NCBI GenBank assembly: GCA_016794525.1
Contig: JAEUJY010000150.1
Location: 1 to 40,672 of the forward strand
Direction of reading: 5' to 3'
Length of the DNA stretch: 40,672 bases
Source of the DNA: Myxococcales bacterium
GTDB lineage: Bacteria > Myxococcota_A > Polyangia > Haliangiales > Haliangiaceae
This document shows positions 1-8,583 of this stretch, in pieces; position 1 is the stretch's first letter, and the number at the start of each line of letters is the position of its first letter. A program made the translations under genes and the position numbers. Under the pieces are notes generated by a model, which saw only the letters and a program-made list of their open reading frames with translations, had not been told where the DNA came from and searched no databases.

Positions 1-129
1 ATCGGCGGCTATACGGGCAAGTCCTCAGGGGGGCCACCCGGTGTCCGCATCATCACGCGCGGCCTTGAGCGCGTCGCGGCGGCGGCCGCCGCCGTCACCG
101 CCCTCCGTCTTGGGAACGGGGACTTGTAG
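1..129 (+). CDS. C-terminal end of an IS4/Tn5-like transposase (5' truncated by window)
   Basis: An open frame runs in from the window edge and stops at TAG 127-129, giving 42 visible residues. It begins IGGYTGKSSGGPPG and continues with ITRGLERV. This resembles the extreme C terminus of IS4-group (Tn5-like) transposases, which typically end with a GGF-x-GR/K-x-x-G-x-PG segment followed by a W/R-x-GLQR-like helix. The visible part lacks the DDE catalytic residues, so activity cannot be judged. No terminal inverted repeat was recognised in the 128 bp before the next gene. The call rests on a short remembered family signature and could be wrong, but the codon pattern looks coding. It would mark a mobile element beside the DUF4157 island. 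Confidence 0.45.
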   Translation: MGGYTGKSSGGPPGVRIITRGLERVAAAAAAVTALRLGNGDL

Positions 130-257
130 CCAATGGTCAGCATCTGGGTGGGGCGAGGCTAGCAGCAGGCGCGCGGGCCGGCGCGCGTGGTGCGGCACGC
201 CGCCGATGACATCGAGCTGATATCGGGCGATCGCCGGCGCGGCGCTACGCCTTGCGT

Positions 258-2453
258 ATGGAACGCGCCCACGATCGTCCGATGGATGCCAGCGCAGCGC
301 TGATCGAGCCGCGGCCCGCGCCGGGCAAGCGAGCGCTGACCGATCGCGTCGCGGTACAGCGGCGGGATGCACCGGCGCCGCCGTCGAGCGACGCTCGGAT
401 CGCCGCCAGGGCGGTCGCGACCGACGACGCCTACTTCTTCGCAGCGCCGGTGCAGGCGCGTGACGGCGCGCTCGCCGGGGACGCGATCGCGGCCCACGCG
501 TCGGCCGGGGTCGCCGGCGCCACCGCGCCGCTGCCGTTTGGCGAGCAGATCCAGGCGTCGTTCGGGCACCACGACATCGGCGCGATCCGCGCACAGGTGG
601 GCGGCCCGGCGTCCACCGCGGGCGCGGCGATCGGCGCCGTGGCCTACGCCACCGGTGACCGCGTCGGCTTCGCCCGCGATCCGGATCTGCACACCGCGGC
701 CCACGAAGCGGCCCACGTCGTGCAACAACGCGCCGGCGTGCACCTGAAGGGTGGCGTCGGCGAGGCCGGCGATCGCTACGAGCAGCACGCCGACGCGGTC
801 GCCGATCGGGTGGTGCGCGGCGAGTCGGCCGTGGACCTGCTCGACGAGATGAGCGCCCCGTCCGCGACGGGCGGCCGCACCGGAGTGCAGCGCCGGATGG
901 GGATGGAGGTCGAGGTCGGGCGACGGATCACCACCGCCAACGGCCAGCACCTCCAGGGCGACACCAACCTCATCGACCACCCGTACTTCACGCTGGTGTC
1001 CGACAAGCGCATCGAGCGCCGCGGTCAGCAGGCGACCGTCTACTCGAACCTCGAGTTCGTGATGAAGGTGTTCGATCAACTGGCGGGTGACGATCAGCAG
1101 GCCCAGCAAGCGCTGACCACTCGACTCGACGCGATGCGGACGCTCTACGATCGCCTGTACGCCGACGACAACACGAAGCGCCTCGACGCGCTCCCGGGCG
1201 TCGGTCAGGGCGCGCTCGATCCCTATCACCCGATGCCGCAGGACCCGCAGCAGCCGGGCGGCGCCGACTGGGGCGAGGCGCGCATCGCGCCCACGTTCGG
1301 CAACCCGGCCGCGCTGCCCGCCGACGACGCGGCCGGTCGGCGTGGCGAGGTCTTCTGTCACTTCTCGATCGGCTACCCGATCCAGAAGATGTACGAAGTG
1401 ATGCAGTGGTTCGGCGGTGAAGACCAGGCGCCGGCGCCCCCGCAGGGGCAGGCCCAGCCGCCGCCGGTGCCGCGCGTCTACCACGCGCGCCAGCGGGCTC
1501 TCGACGGAGTGGCGGTGGCCGACGCCGTGGTGGGGACCGGGTGGGGACAGCAGCTCACCGCGGCCGAGCAGGACGAGCTGAAGGGTGCGGTGGCGCTGCT
1601 GACGACCCAGGTCGCCGCGTTCATGATCCAGGCCCGCGGCGGCCCGCAGGGCGCGCCGCTCCAGGGGCAGATCAAGAACAACACGCCGATCCTGTCGCGG
1701 GTCACGCTGCACGAGATCTACGCCAGCCTCACGCAGCCGGTGCGCACGGCGCTGCGCGACCACCACGACGACGTCATCCAGGCGATCGCCGACCAGCTCG
1801 ACGGCGTCGCGGACTACAACGGTCCTGACCAGCGCCAGGTCGATCAGCTGCCCGCGATCAGCCTGACCCGGTACACCAACTCTGGGCTCGGTCGAAACGC
1901 CGAGGTCTCGCAGCAACGCGTCTTCGGCGGCATGGCCGAGCTCAACCTCGACCAGAGCCACGGGATGAACCTGATCCCCGTCGAGATCCGCACGTTCCGA
2001 CAACAGTTCATGTCGTTCGACGAGATGCGCGTCGCCGCAGCCGACCTGGTCCGACAGTCACGCGCGATGCTGCTGCCGCAACAGGCGCAGGCGCAGGCGC
2101 AGGGCCAGGGCGGGCAAGGGCAAGGGCAAGGGCAAGGGCAAGGGCAAGGGCAAGCGCAGGGTGGACAGGCGCAGGCGCAGGGTGGACAGGCGCCGGCGCA
2201 AGGTGGACAGGCGCCGGCGCAAGGTGGACAGGCGCAGGCGCAGGGTGGACAGGCGCAGGGTGGACAGGCGCCGGCGCAGGGTCAGGCGCAGGCGGTGCCG
2301 ATGGTCATTCAACAGATCAACCAGATCCTGGGCCCGCCGCCAAACGTCGTTCCCATGGCCGTCGTGCCGCAACCGCAGGTCGCGCCCGCGCGCGTCGGTC
2401 CGCCCCAGCACGTCGTGCCAGAGCACAACCCGAACAAGCGGCAGCGGACCTGA
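258..2453 (+). CDS. DUF4157 (HEXXH) protein 1, putative eCIS-type effector with amidoligase-like region and Gln/Gly tail
   Basis: The protein has 731 residues. Residues 18-31 carry a leader, [14 protein letters not shown], shared with the two other DUF4157 proteins here. A DUF4157-type domain follows (about 75-180) with the zincin motif HEAAH at 149-153 followed by VVQQ. Residues 214-600 form a separate domain. It opens with G215-x-E217-x-E219, then has N-L-E266-F-V, then H368 in a CHFSIG strand, and finally V-E576-I-R578. This order resembles carboxylate-amine ligases and amidoligases of the glutamine-synthetase fold, but that is inference. The C terminus is a Gln/Gly/Ala repeat ending in a basic KRQR tail. 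There is no signal peptide, as expected for injected cargo. ATG 258 is preferred over TTG 252: a TACGCC hexamer lies 6 nt upstream and no Shine-Dalgarno is visible. DUF4157 proteins are recurrent eCIS cargo; the actual target is unknown. Confidence 0.85.
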   Translation: MERAHDRPMDASAALIEPRPAPGKRALTDRVAVQRRDAPAPPSSDARIAARAVATDDAYFFAAPVQARDGALAGDAIAAHASAGVAGATAPLPFGEQIQASFGHHDIGAIRAQVGGPASTAGAAIGAVAYATGDRVGFARDPDLHTAAHEAAHVVQQRAGVHLKGGVGEAGDRYEQHADAVADRVVRGESAVDLLDEMSAPSATGGRTGVQRRMGMEVEVGRRITTANGQHLQGDTNLIDHPYFTLVSDKRIERRGQQATVYSNLEFVMKVFDQLAGDDQQAQQALTTRLDAMRTLYDRLYADDNTKRLDALPGVGQGALDPYHPMPQDPQQPGGADWGEARIAPTFGNPAALPADDAAGRRGEVFCHFSIGYPIQKMYEVMQWFGGEDQAPAPPQGQAQPPPVPRVYHARQRALDGVAVADAVVGTGWGQQLTAAEQDELKGAVALLTTQVAAFMIQARGGPQGAPLQGQIKNNTPILSRVTLHEIYASLTQPVRTALRDHHDDVIQAIADQLDGVADYNGPDQRQVDQLPAISLTRYTNSGLGRNAEVSQQRVFGGMAELNLDQSHGMNLIPVEIRTFRQQFMSFDEMRVAAADLVRQSRAMLLPQQAQAQAQGQGGQGQGQGQGQGQGQAQGGQAQAQGGQAPAQGGQAPAQGGQAQAQGGQAQGGQAPAQGQAQAVPMVIQQINQILGPPPNVVPMAVVPQPQVAPARVGPPQHVVPEHNPNKRQRT
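2085..2290 (+). repeat. Low-complexity tandem repeat in DUF4157 protein 1
   Basis: The 3' part of the gene holds seven perfect copies of GGGCAA (2112-2153). After these come about seven imperfect copies of an 18-21 bp unit built on GGTGGACAGGCGCAG (2154-2290). They encode alternating GQ and GGQAxAQ motifs. All units are multiples of three, so copy-number slippage keeps the frame. The segment could be a flexible linker between the toxin domain and the proline-rich end. Confidence 0.85.
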
Positions 2454-2519
2454 GCCCTCGCCGCACCGCCTGCCGACGCCAGCGAGCCGCCCCCGACGGC
2501 TTGCGCTGCGACGCTCCGC

Positions 2520-2532
2520 GGGGCTTCGCCCC
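2520..2532. terminator. Short GC hairpin between convergent genes
   Basis: GGGGC-TTC-GCCCC forms a 5-bp stem in the 85-bp gap between the convergent ends of DUF4157 protein 1 and the regulatory-repeat/PDZ gene. It has no T-tract on either side, so it is only a candidate bidirectional terminator. Confidence 0.25.
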
Positions 2533-2538
2533 TGGCCG

Positions 2539-5484
2539 TCAGTCCGCGGCGATCGCGGTGAGCGAGCGCGCGACGCCGCGGGCGAGGCCGACCGTCACGG
2601 TGGTGCCGGCGGGCACCTGGAGCAGGTCCAGGCCGAGCTCGACGCGCAGGCCCTTCACGTCGTGGCCGTCGACGGTGACGATGGTGTCGCCCGCGACCAG
2701 GCCGGCGGTCGCGGCGGGGCCGGGCCGCACCGCGCTGATCGTGAGCGCGCGCGTGCGGGGATCGGCGTCGGGCGCGGGCTCCGCGAACGACCAGCCGAAG
2801 TCGCCCGGCGGAGCGTCGCCCTGGCGCGCGACCATGGGCACGTCACCGACGTCGTGCACGCCGTCGCCGGAGAGCTCGACGATCCAGCGGACGAAGGGCC
2901 ACCGCGCGGCGCGCTCGGTGTTGAGGCCGACGACGTACACCAGGCCCCCGGGCGCGTCGCCCACGGTGAAACGGCCGCGGGCGTCGCTCAACGCGGCGCC
3001 GTCGCCCCCCATCGCGATGGACGGGAGGCCGGCGCCGGCGCCGACGGTCGGGGTGACGGTCGCGCGGACGCCAGGCACGGGCGCGCCTGTCGCGAGGTCG
3101 ACGAACCGGCCGGTCACGGTGTGCTTCGACGCCAGGACGAGCGCGACGCCGGTCCGATCCTCGTCGGCGGCGAGCGGCACCGTCGCCTGCACGCGGCCGG
3201 CGGCGCTCTCGGCGACGACGACGTAGGTACCGGCCGGCAGATCGCGCAGGACGAACGCGCCGCCGGTGTGAGCGAAGCGCTCGCGCCGCTCGAAGCCGGT
3301 CTGCGCGTCGGAGACGGCGAGCTCGAACGCCTCGGCCGCGCCGCCGGTCGCGACCGCGACGGTGCCGGCGATCGACCCGGTGCCCGGGATCGTGAGCGTC
3401 GTGGCGCTGCCGGTCGCGACGTGCTCGGCCGCGGTCTCGCCGCCGCCGCGCCGGTACGCGCGCACGGTGTAGCGCCCCGCGGCGAGGCCGCCGACGGTGA
3501 AGCGGCCATCGCTGCCGGTGAGCACCGGCCGATCGGTGCGGCCCCAGGTCCAGCGCGTCTGGCGCACGCCGGCGCCTGCCGCGCCGCCCGGCGCATCCGG
3601 CTCGCGCGCGGCGACGATCCACGCGTCGCCGACCGGTTCGCCACCCGCGTCCTTCACGACCCCGGTGATCGCGCCGTCCTGTGACTCGACCACGAGCCGC
3701 ACGGTCGCGGTCTGTCCCGCGACGACCGTGACCGGCTCGCCGCGATCGTCGCCCTCGGCCCCGCCGGGGCGCGGCACGGGCTCGAACCTGCCGCGCCACA
3801 CGGTCACGCGGTGCGGGCCCGGCTCGACGCCGTCGAGGCGGAACCTGCCATCGTCGCCGGTCGTGGCCCGGTCGTCCGGGCTCCGGCTCCCGGCCGAAAC
3901 CTGCACGCCGGGCACCGGCTGCCCCGCCGGATCGACGACGACGCCGGCGACGACGCCGCTCGCCGGAAAGACGACGTCGGCGGTGGCGACGCCGCCCGGC
4001 GCGACGGTCACCGCCGGGAGCGCCGATGGCGCGGCGTGACCGTCCGCGTGAGCCTCGAGCTCGTAGGTGCCCGCGCGCAGGCCGGTCAGGCGATAGACGC
4101 CGTCGTCGCCCGAGCGCGCGAACGCGCCGGGGAAGAACTCCCCCGCGTCGGTGGCCCGCGCCGACACCCACGCACCGACGACCGGCGCCCCGACGGCAGT
4201 CCGGGCCGAGCCGGTGATGACCGCGCCCGGCGTCACCGCCAAGATCACGCCTTCGACGTCGGCGCCGGCGGCGACCTCGATGGGCGGGTACGTCTGCTGA
4301 GCGGCCTGGTCGTTGCACCGGACCCGCACCTGGTAGCGCCCCGGCACGAGCGACAGGATCGCGAACGCCCCGTCGCGTTCGACCGAGGCGCGCCCGCGTG
4401 CACGGGACGCCGGATCGGCCAGCACGACGGCGCCGCGCGGACACGGCTCGACCTTGCCCCCACCGCGATCGATCACGACGGTGCCGCGCACGCGGCTCGC
4501 CGGGTGCACGACGATCACGACGCCGTCGACGTGCTGACCCAGGCCGAGCAGCGCGCTCTCGCCCGCTTCGCCGCGGTAGCCGTCACCCGACGCCTCCGGC
4601 TTGTAGCGCCCGGGGACGAGCCGCGTCAGCCGGAAGCGGCCCTGCGCGTCGCTGCGCGCGCTCACCTCCGGCTCGCCGTCGTCGCCGGCGACGGCGACGA
4701 TCGCGTCGGCGACCGGCCGCGCGTCCCCCGCCGTGACGACCGTGCCTGACAGGCTCGACTCCGGCGTCAGCAGGAGCTGCGCGCGCGCGGTCGGCGCCGA
4801 CACGTCCCCGGCGCCCGGGGCATACCCGTCCGCGTGCGCGCGGAGGCGGGCCGGCCCCGGCGCGCTCCACACGGTGAAGCGTCCCTGCGCGTCGGTGCGG
4901 GTGGTCGCGGCGACGTTCTCCAGGGCGCCTGCCGAGATCGCCACCAGCGCGCCGACGATCGCCCCGCCGCTCACGTCCTCGACCGTGCCGCTCACCTCCA
5001 CGCCGCCGGGCGGCAGCGCGAAGTCCACGCCGGTGCGCACCTCGCCGGGCGCGAGGCGGAAGCTGTCGATCTCCCCCCGCGCGTTCTGCCACGACCGCGG
5101 CTGGTGCGCGGGGGCGCTCGCGGCGAGCGCGTGCCGCACCGGCAGGAGGTCGTCGAGCGCGTACGCGCCGGCGGCGTCGGTCGTCGCGCACGGCGGCGTG
5201 CGCAACTCGTCGGAGGCGAGGCCATCGGTCGCGAAGCGCGAGCACACCTGCGCGCCGGCGATCGGCCCGCCGCCCGCCGTGCGCACCGTGCCGCGGATCG
5301 CGGCGCGCGGCTGCGTGCGGGGATCGTCCGGCGCGATCTTGTCGGGTGCGCCACGCGCGCGACCTCCCGCGACCTCGGCGCCGGCCGCGCCGCGCGGCGT
5401 CGGCGCGCGAGCGCGATCGCGCCGCCACCACAGCGCGACCAGGACGACGATGACCGCGACCACGACCGCGACGGTCCGCTTCAC
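2539..5484 (-). CDS. Membrane-anchored protein with about nine carboxypeptidase-regulatory-like repeats and a C-terminal PDZ domain
   Basis: The protein has 981 residues. The GTG-started N terminus (MKRTVAVVVAVIVVLVALWW) is an uncleaved signal anchor, so the bulk lies outside the inner membrane. About nine beta-sandwich repeats follow. Each begins with a I/V-x-G-T/V-V pattern, has a GxPVxGAxV core, then a DGRF-x-L/V segment and a GxYxVxA strand, as in the CarboxypepD_reg-like (transthyretin-like) family. The last 70 or so residues form a PDZ domain (GPAATAGLVAGDTIVTVDG). Such ladders are common on myxobacterial surfaces, where they act as adhesive or scaffold modules; no catalytic domain is visible. 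A TAGGTT hexamer lies 6 nt before the start and no Shine-Dalgarno is seen. Its substrate or partner is unknown. Confidence 0.85.
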   Translation of the reverse strand: MKRTVAVVVAVIVVLVALWWRRDRARAPTPRGAAGAEVAGGRARGAPDKIAPDDPRTQPRAAIRGTVRTAGGGPIAGAQVCSRFATDGLASDELRTPPCATTDAAGAYALDDLLPVRHALAASAPAHQPRSWQNARGEIDSFRLAPGEVRTGVDFALPPGGVEVSGTVEDVSGGAIVGALVAISAGALENVAATTRTDAQGRFTVWSAPGPARLRAHADGYAPGAGDVSAPTARAQLLLTPESSLSGTVVTAGDARPVADAIVAVAGDDGEPEVSARSDAQGRFRLTRLVPGRYKPEASGDGYRGEAGESALLGLGQHVDGVVIVVHPASRVRGTVVIDRGGGKVEPCPRGAVVLADPASRARGRASVERDGAFAILSLVPGRYQVRVRCNDQAAQQTYPPIEVAAGADVEGVILAVTPGAVITGSARTAVGAPVVGAWVSARATDAGEFFPGAFARSGDDGVYRLTGLRAGTYELEAHADGHAAPSALPAVTVAPGGVATADVVFPASGVVAGVVVDPAGQPVPGVQVSAGSRSPDDRATTGDDGRFRLDGVEPGPHRVTVWRGRFEPVPRPGGAEGDDRGEPVTVVAGQTATVRLVVESQDGAITGVVKDAGGEPVGDAWIVAAREPDAPGGAAGAGVRQTRWTWGRTDRPVLTGSDGRFTVGGLAAGRYTVRAYRRGGGETAAEHVATGSATTLTIPGTGSIAGTVAVATGGAAEAFELAVSDAQTGFERRERFAHTGGAFVLRDLPAGTYVVVAESAAGRVQATVPLAADEDRTGVALVLASKHTVTGRFVDLATGAPVPGVRATVTPTVGAGAGLPSIAMGGDGAALSDARGRFTVGDAPGGLVYVVGLNTERAARWPFVRWIVELSGDGVHDVGDVPMVARQGDAPPGDFGWSFAEPAPDADPRTRALTISAVRPGPAATAGLVAGDTIVTVDGHDVKGLRVELGLDLLQVPAGTTVTVGLARGVARSLTAIAAD

Positions 5485-5490
5485 CGATCG

Positions 5491-5496
5491 AACCTA
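5491..5496 (-). promoter_or_regulatory. Putative -10 element (TAGGTT), leaderless type
   Basis: On the minus strand TAGGTT stands 6 nt before the GTG start of the PDZ-repeat gene. No ribosome-binding site is present. The spacing would put transcription start at or near the start codon. One of several such cases in this window; no clear -35 box. Confidence 0.35.
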
Positions 5497-5639
5497 ACGC
5501 GGTTCGCATCTGCGCCAGTCCGCGAAGGCGCCGACGGCGGGTGAGACCGTGGATCGGTCACATCCGCTTCGGTCTGCCCGCGGAAGACTCGCCGTCGCTC
5601 GGGCGTTGGCAATGGACGCCCATGTGGGAAACTGAGCCG

Positions 5640-7205
5640 ATGACTCGCCTTGCACTGGCCCTGCTGCTGGGGGCGCTGGCCTGCGGCGGCGGCCAGCGTG
5701 GCCCCGCCGTCGGTGTCGACCGCGCCGCCCCACCGACCGGCGAGGCGGCGACGGCGCGCCCGCCCGAGGCGGCGTCGCCGGCGGCGCCTGCGCCCGCGGA
5801 GGCCACCACGCCGGCGGCCCCCGACGCGCCGCCGAGCCCGCCCGCGCCGCCGGCCCCGCCCTCGCCCAGCGCGGCCACGCTCGCGAAGCTCGAGTGGCCG
5901 GCGACCACGCGCTCGTTCGCGCTGCGCCGCGACGCCCACGCCTACGCCAGCCCGGATCTCGCCTCCGACGTGCTGGGCAAGATCGTCGCGGGCACGCGCC
6001 TGCCGGTCGGCGACGCGGTCGATGGCGACAAGCGCTGCGAGGTGTGGCTGGCCGCCGCGCCGCGCGGCTGGGTGTGCGCGCGCCACGCCCGGCCGAGCGC
6101 CGACGAGCCGCTGGCCACCGCCTTGCCGGTCGTCCCCGCCGGGCGGCTGGTCCCGCAGGACTACTACAGCGTCGCCAAGGGCGCCCCGCGCTACGCCGAC
6201 GAGGCGGCGGTGCGCGCCGGCACGCCGCTGCCCGATCCCAAGCACACGTCGAGCTACATGGTCACGCGCGACGAGGACCCGACGGTCGAGGTCGACGGCA
6301 CCGACTACGTGAAGACCAGCGTCGGCTGGGTGGCGGCCTCCGACGTGACGAAGTTCCGCCCCTCGACGTTCGCCGGCATCGACCTCGTCGCCACGCCGCC
6401 GCCGTCGTGGCCGTTCGCGTGGGTCTACGCCGCCGATCGCAAGAAGGTGGTGGCGCGCACCGACGCCGCGAAGAAGGCGCCGAAGGGCGCGACGTTCGAG
6501 CACCGCGCCATCGTGCCGGTGCTCGAGGAGCAGGGCGGCTTCGTCCGGGTCGCCGACGGCCAGTGGATCGATCGCACGAGCCTGCGCGTCGCTCGCACCC
6601 GGCCGCGCCCCGCGATCGCCGACGCCCACGCCAAGTGGATCGACCTCGACCGCGACGAGCAGGTGATGATCGCGTACGACGGCGACACGCCGGTCTTCGC
6701 GACGCTGTTCTCGTCGGGGCGACGCAAGGACTACACGCCGCCCGCGATCTACCGGATCCGCTCCAAGTCGGCGCTCACCAAGATGTCGGCCGAGGAGCAG
6801 GAGAGCTCGTTCTACGAGGTGTCGGAGGTGCCGTGGGCGACGCGCTTCCGTTCGGGCCTCTACTTCCACGCCGCGTACTGGCACGATCGCTTCGGCCACG
6901 TGAACAGCCACGGATGCGTCAACCTGTCGGCGCACGACGCGAAGTGGGTCTACGACTGGACCGACCCGGTGATGCCCGCGGGCTGGAGCGAGGTCGAGGT
7001 GCCCATGGCGGGCGCGATGGTCGTCCGCGTCTACGACGCCAAGCACGTCGACCCGCCGGTCTTCGACTACGACAAGGAGCGCGAGGAGCGGGTCAAGATC
7101 CGCAAGCGCGAGGAGCGCCTGAAGCGGAAGCGCCTGGCCGACGAGGCCGCCGCCGCCGCTGCCGCCGCCACCACGCCGCCACCCGCGGCCCCTGTCGCGC
7201 CGTAG
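5640..7205 (+). CDS. L,D-transpeptidase (YkuD) lipoprotein with SH3-like region
   Basis: The protein has 521 residues. The start at ATG 5640 gives a clean lipoprotein signal (MTRLALALLLGALAC), so the upstream in-frame ATG at 5541 is rejected. A Pro/Ala-rich linker (about 25-85) leads to an SH3b-like segment around residues 95-150. The catalytic YkuD domain is near 335-455. Its signature is FHAAYWHDRFGHVNSHGCVN, with the nucleophile Cys426 in SHGC. In this family the enzyme makes 3-3 peptidoglycan cross-links or attaches proteins to the peptide stem, in the periplasm. A charged Lys/Arg/Glu stretch and an Ala/Pro tail (from about 475) follow the domain and may bind the wall. The family call is firm; the exact wall substrate is not. 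Confidence 0.88.
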   Translation: MTRLALALLLGALACGGGQRGPAVGVDRAAPPTGEAATARPPEAASPAAPAPAEATTPAAPDAPPSPPAPPAPPSPSAATLAKLEWPATTRSFALRRDAHAYASPDLASDVLGKIVAGTRLPVGDAVDGDKRCEVWLAAAPRGWVCARHARPSADEPLATALPVVPAGRLVPQDYYSVAKGAPRYADEAAVRAGTPLPDPKHTSSYMVTRDEDPTVEVDGTDYVKTSVGWVAASDVTKFRPSTFAGIDLVATPPPSWPFAWVYAADRKKVVARTDAAKKAPKGATFEHRAIVPVLEEQGGFVRVADGQWIDRTSLRVARTRPRPAIADAHAKWIDLDRDEQVMIAYDGDTPVFATLFSSGRRKDYTPPAIYRIRSKSALTKMSAEEQESSFYEVSEVPWATRFRSGLYFHAAYWHDRFGHVNSHGCVNLSAHDAKWVYDWTDPVMPAGWSEVEVPMAGAMVVRVYDAKHVDPPVFDYDKEREERVKIRKREERLKRKRLADEAAAAAAAATTPPPAAPVAP

Positions 7206-7245
7206 CGGGTCGCCGCGGTCGCCTCCGATCGGCGCGGGCCGCGCG

Positions 7246-8172
7246 TCACAGCGTCTGCAGCAGCGTCTCGGTGACCGCGTACAGCCGCTCGGCGAGCGCC
7301 GGGTCGCGGCCGAGCGCCGAGGAGGTGGCGACGTTGCAGTCGGCGAAGTACTCGCCGTTGCGCGTCGCGACGCTCGGGTGCACGGCGACGTAGCACTGCG
7401 TGGCGGCGCCCTGGTGGACGCTCTTGAGCGCGATCGCGCTCGCCACCGGGCCGATCACGCGCGCCGCCAACCCCATGTGGCGGCCGAGGTTGGTGAAGAT
7501 GACGCCGGGGTGGACCGCGTTGGCGGTCCGCCGCGTGCCGGCGAAGCGGCGGGCGAGCGCCCGGGCGAACAGCAGGTTCGCCAGCTTCGACTGGCCGTAG
7601 GCGCCCCACGGGGTGTAGCCGCGCTCGAGCGACAGGTCGTCGAACGCGATCCCGCGCCGGGGGGCCCGGCGGTGGGCGCTGCTCGACAAGATGACCACGC
7701 GCGCGTCGTCGGCGAGCAGGTCGCGACCGACCGCGCCGAGCACCAGGATGGCGTGGCCGAGGTGGTTGGTCAGGAACTGCAGCTCGTGACCGTGCCGGAC
7801 CTCGCGGCGCGGCAGCGCCATGATGCCGGCGTTGGCGATCAGGCCGTGGAGGCGGTCGCCGCGCTGCGCCAGCGCGTCGACGCACGCGCGCACCGACGCC
7901 GGCTCGGCGAGCTCGCACGCCAGCGGGACGTGACCCTCGCCGAGCGGTGCCAGCGCGGCCGCCGCGCGCCCCTGATCGCGCGCACACCCGAAGATGCGCG
8001 CGCCCCGACGGGCCAGCACCCGCGCCGTCTCCAGCCCGAGGCCCGAGGTGACGCCGGTGACGAGCAGGTTGCGGCCGGTCAGATCGAGGCCGGCGGTGAC
8101 CTCCATGGCGGTGGACGCGTAGCCGAAGCCGCTGGCACCGCGGCGGCCCTTGACCAACGAGACGAGTGACAT
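7246..8172 (-). CDS. Short-chain dehydrogenase/reductase (retinol-dehydrogenase-like SDR)
   Basis: The 308-residue protein has a Rossmann fold with cofactor motif TGVTSGLG, the structural motif NAGIM and the catalytic pair in YGQSK. The stretch GFGYASTAMEVTAGLDLTGR before the glycine motif is typical of the large SDR subgroup annotated as oxidoreductase or retinol-dehydrogenase-like, so the start at 8172 is chosen over the later ATG at 8106 and the upstream in-frame extension. It is cytosolic and probably NADP-dependent; the substrate cannot be read from sequence. TACGCT lies 7 nt upstream of ATG with no Shine-Dalgarno. It is convergent with the L,D-transpeptidase gene. Confidence 0.87.
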   Translation of the reverse strand: MSLVSLVKGRRGASGFGYASTAMEVTAGLDLTGRNLLVTGVTSGLGLETARVLARRGARIFGCARDQGRAAAALAPLGEGHVPLACELAEPASVRACVDALAQRGDRLHGLIANAGIMALPRREVRHGHELQFLTNHLGHAILVLGAVGRDLLADDARVVILSSSAHRRAPRRGIAFDDLSLERGYTPWGAYGQSKLANLLFARALARRFAGTRRTANAVHPGVIFTNLGRHMGLAARVIGPVASAIALKSVHQGAATQCYVAVHPSVATRNGEYFADCNVATSSALGRDPALAERLYAVTETLLQTL

Positions 8173-8179
8173 CGGCCAG

Positions 8180-8185
8180 AGCGTA
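8180..8185 (-). promoter_or_regulatory. Putative -10 element (TACGCT), leaderless type
   Basis: On the minus strand TACGCT is followed by exactly 7 nt and then the ATG of the SDR gene. There is no ribosome-binding site in between. This matches the spacing seen before other genes in the window. Confidence 0.4.
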
Positions 8186-8254
8186 GCGGACAAGTCGCGG
8201 TCGGTCCGCGTACCGGGGATCACCGCGGGAGCGGGCCAACGACGTCGAAGCGAT

Positions 8255-8515
8255 CGAACCGTCGCGGCCACCGGCACCGGCAAGACCGTCATCGCCGCGT
8301 TCGACTACGCACGCCAGGCGCCCGCGGCGCCGCCGCGGCTCCTGTACCTGGCGCACCGAGTGGAGACCGTCGAGCAGGCGCGCGACACGTTCCGCGAGGT
8401 CATGCTCGATGGCGGGTTCGGCGAGCTGATCGCCGGCGGCGCGACGGTCGCCCGCGGCGACCACGTGTTCGCGACCATCCAGAGCGTCGCCGCCACCCGG
8501 CGCGAGTCCTCCGGG
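8255..8515 (+). pseudogene. Relic of a superfamily 2 helicase (Walker A to motif Ib region)
   Basis: An 80-odd residue stretch reads VAATGTGKTVIAAFDY, then LLYLAHRVETVEQARDTFR, then FGELIAGG, then HVFATIQSVAA. This is the order of motifs I, Ia and Ib in DEAD/DEAH-type helicases, closest to those of DUF3427 or restriction-type helicases. Motif II (DExx), motifs III-VI and any N-terminal domain are missing. The frame has no credible start and runs into unrelated sequence before stopping at 8587, overlapping the next gene. I read it as a broken remnant left by insertion or deletion. It lies between the SDR promoter and the second DUF4157 gene, so it may mark the edge of the island. Confidence 0.7.
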
Positions 8516-8583
8516 AAGATCCGCGGCGCGGCGCGTTTCTGGGCCATGACGAGATCACCCCGACCCGATCGCGGAGCCTGGAC

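Noticed and set aside
159-2003. Long antisense frame opposite the first DUF4157 gene (614 codons)
   Set aside because: Val/Arg/Asp-rich composition typical of third-position GC shadow frames; no motif. The plus strand has the recognised domain.
2112-2153. Short tandem repeats that could suggest a CRISPR array
   Set aside because: Units are 6 bp without spacers and lie in frame inside a gene.
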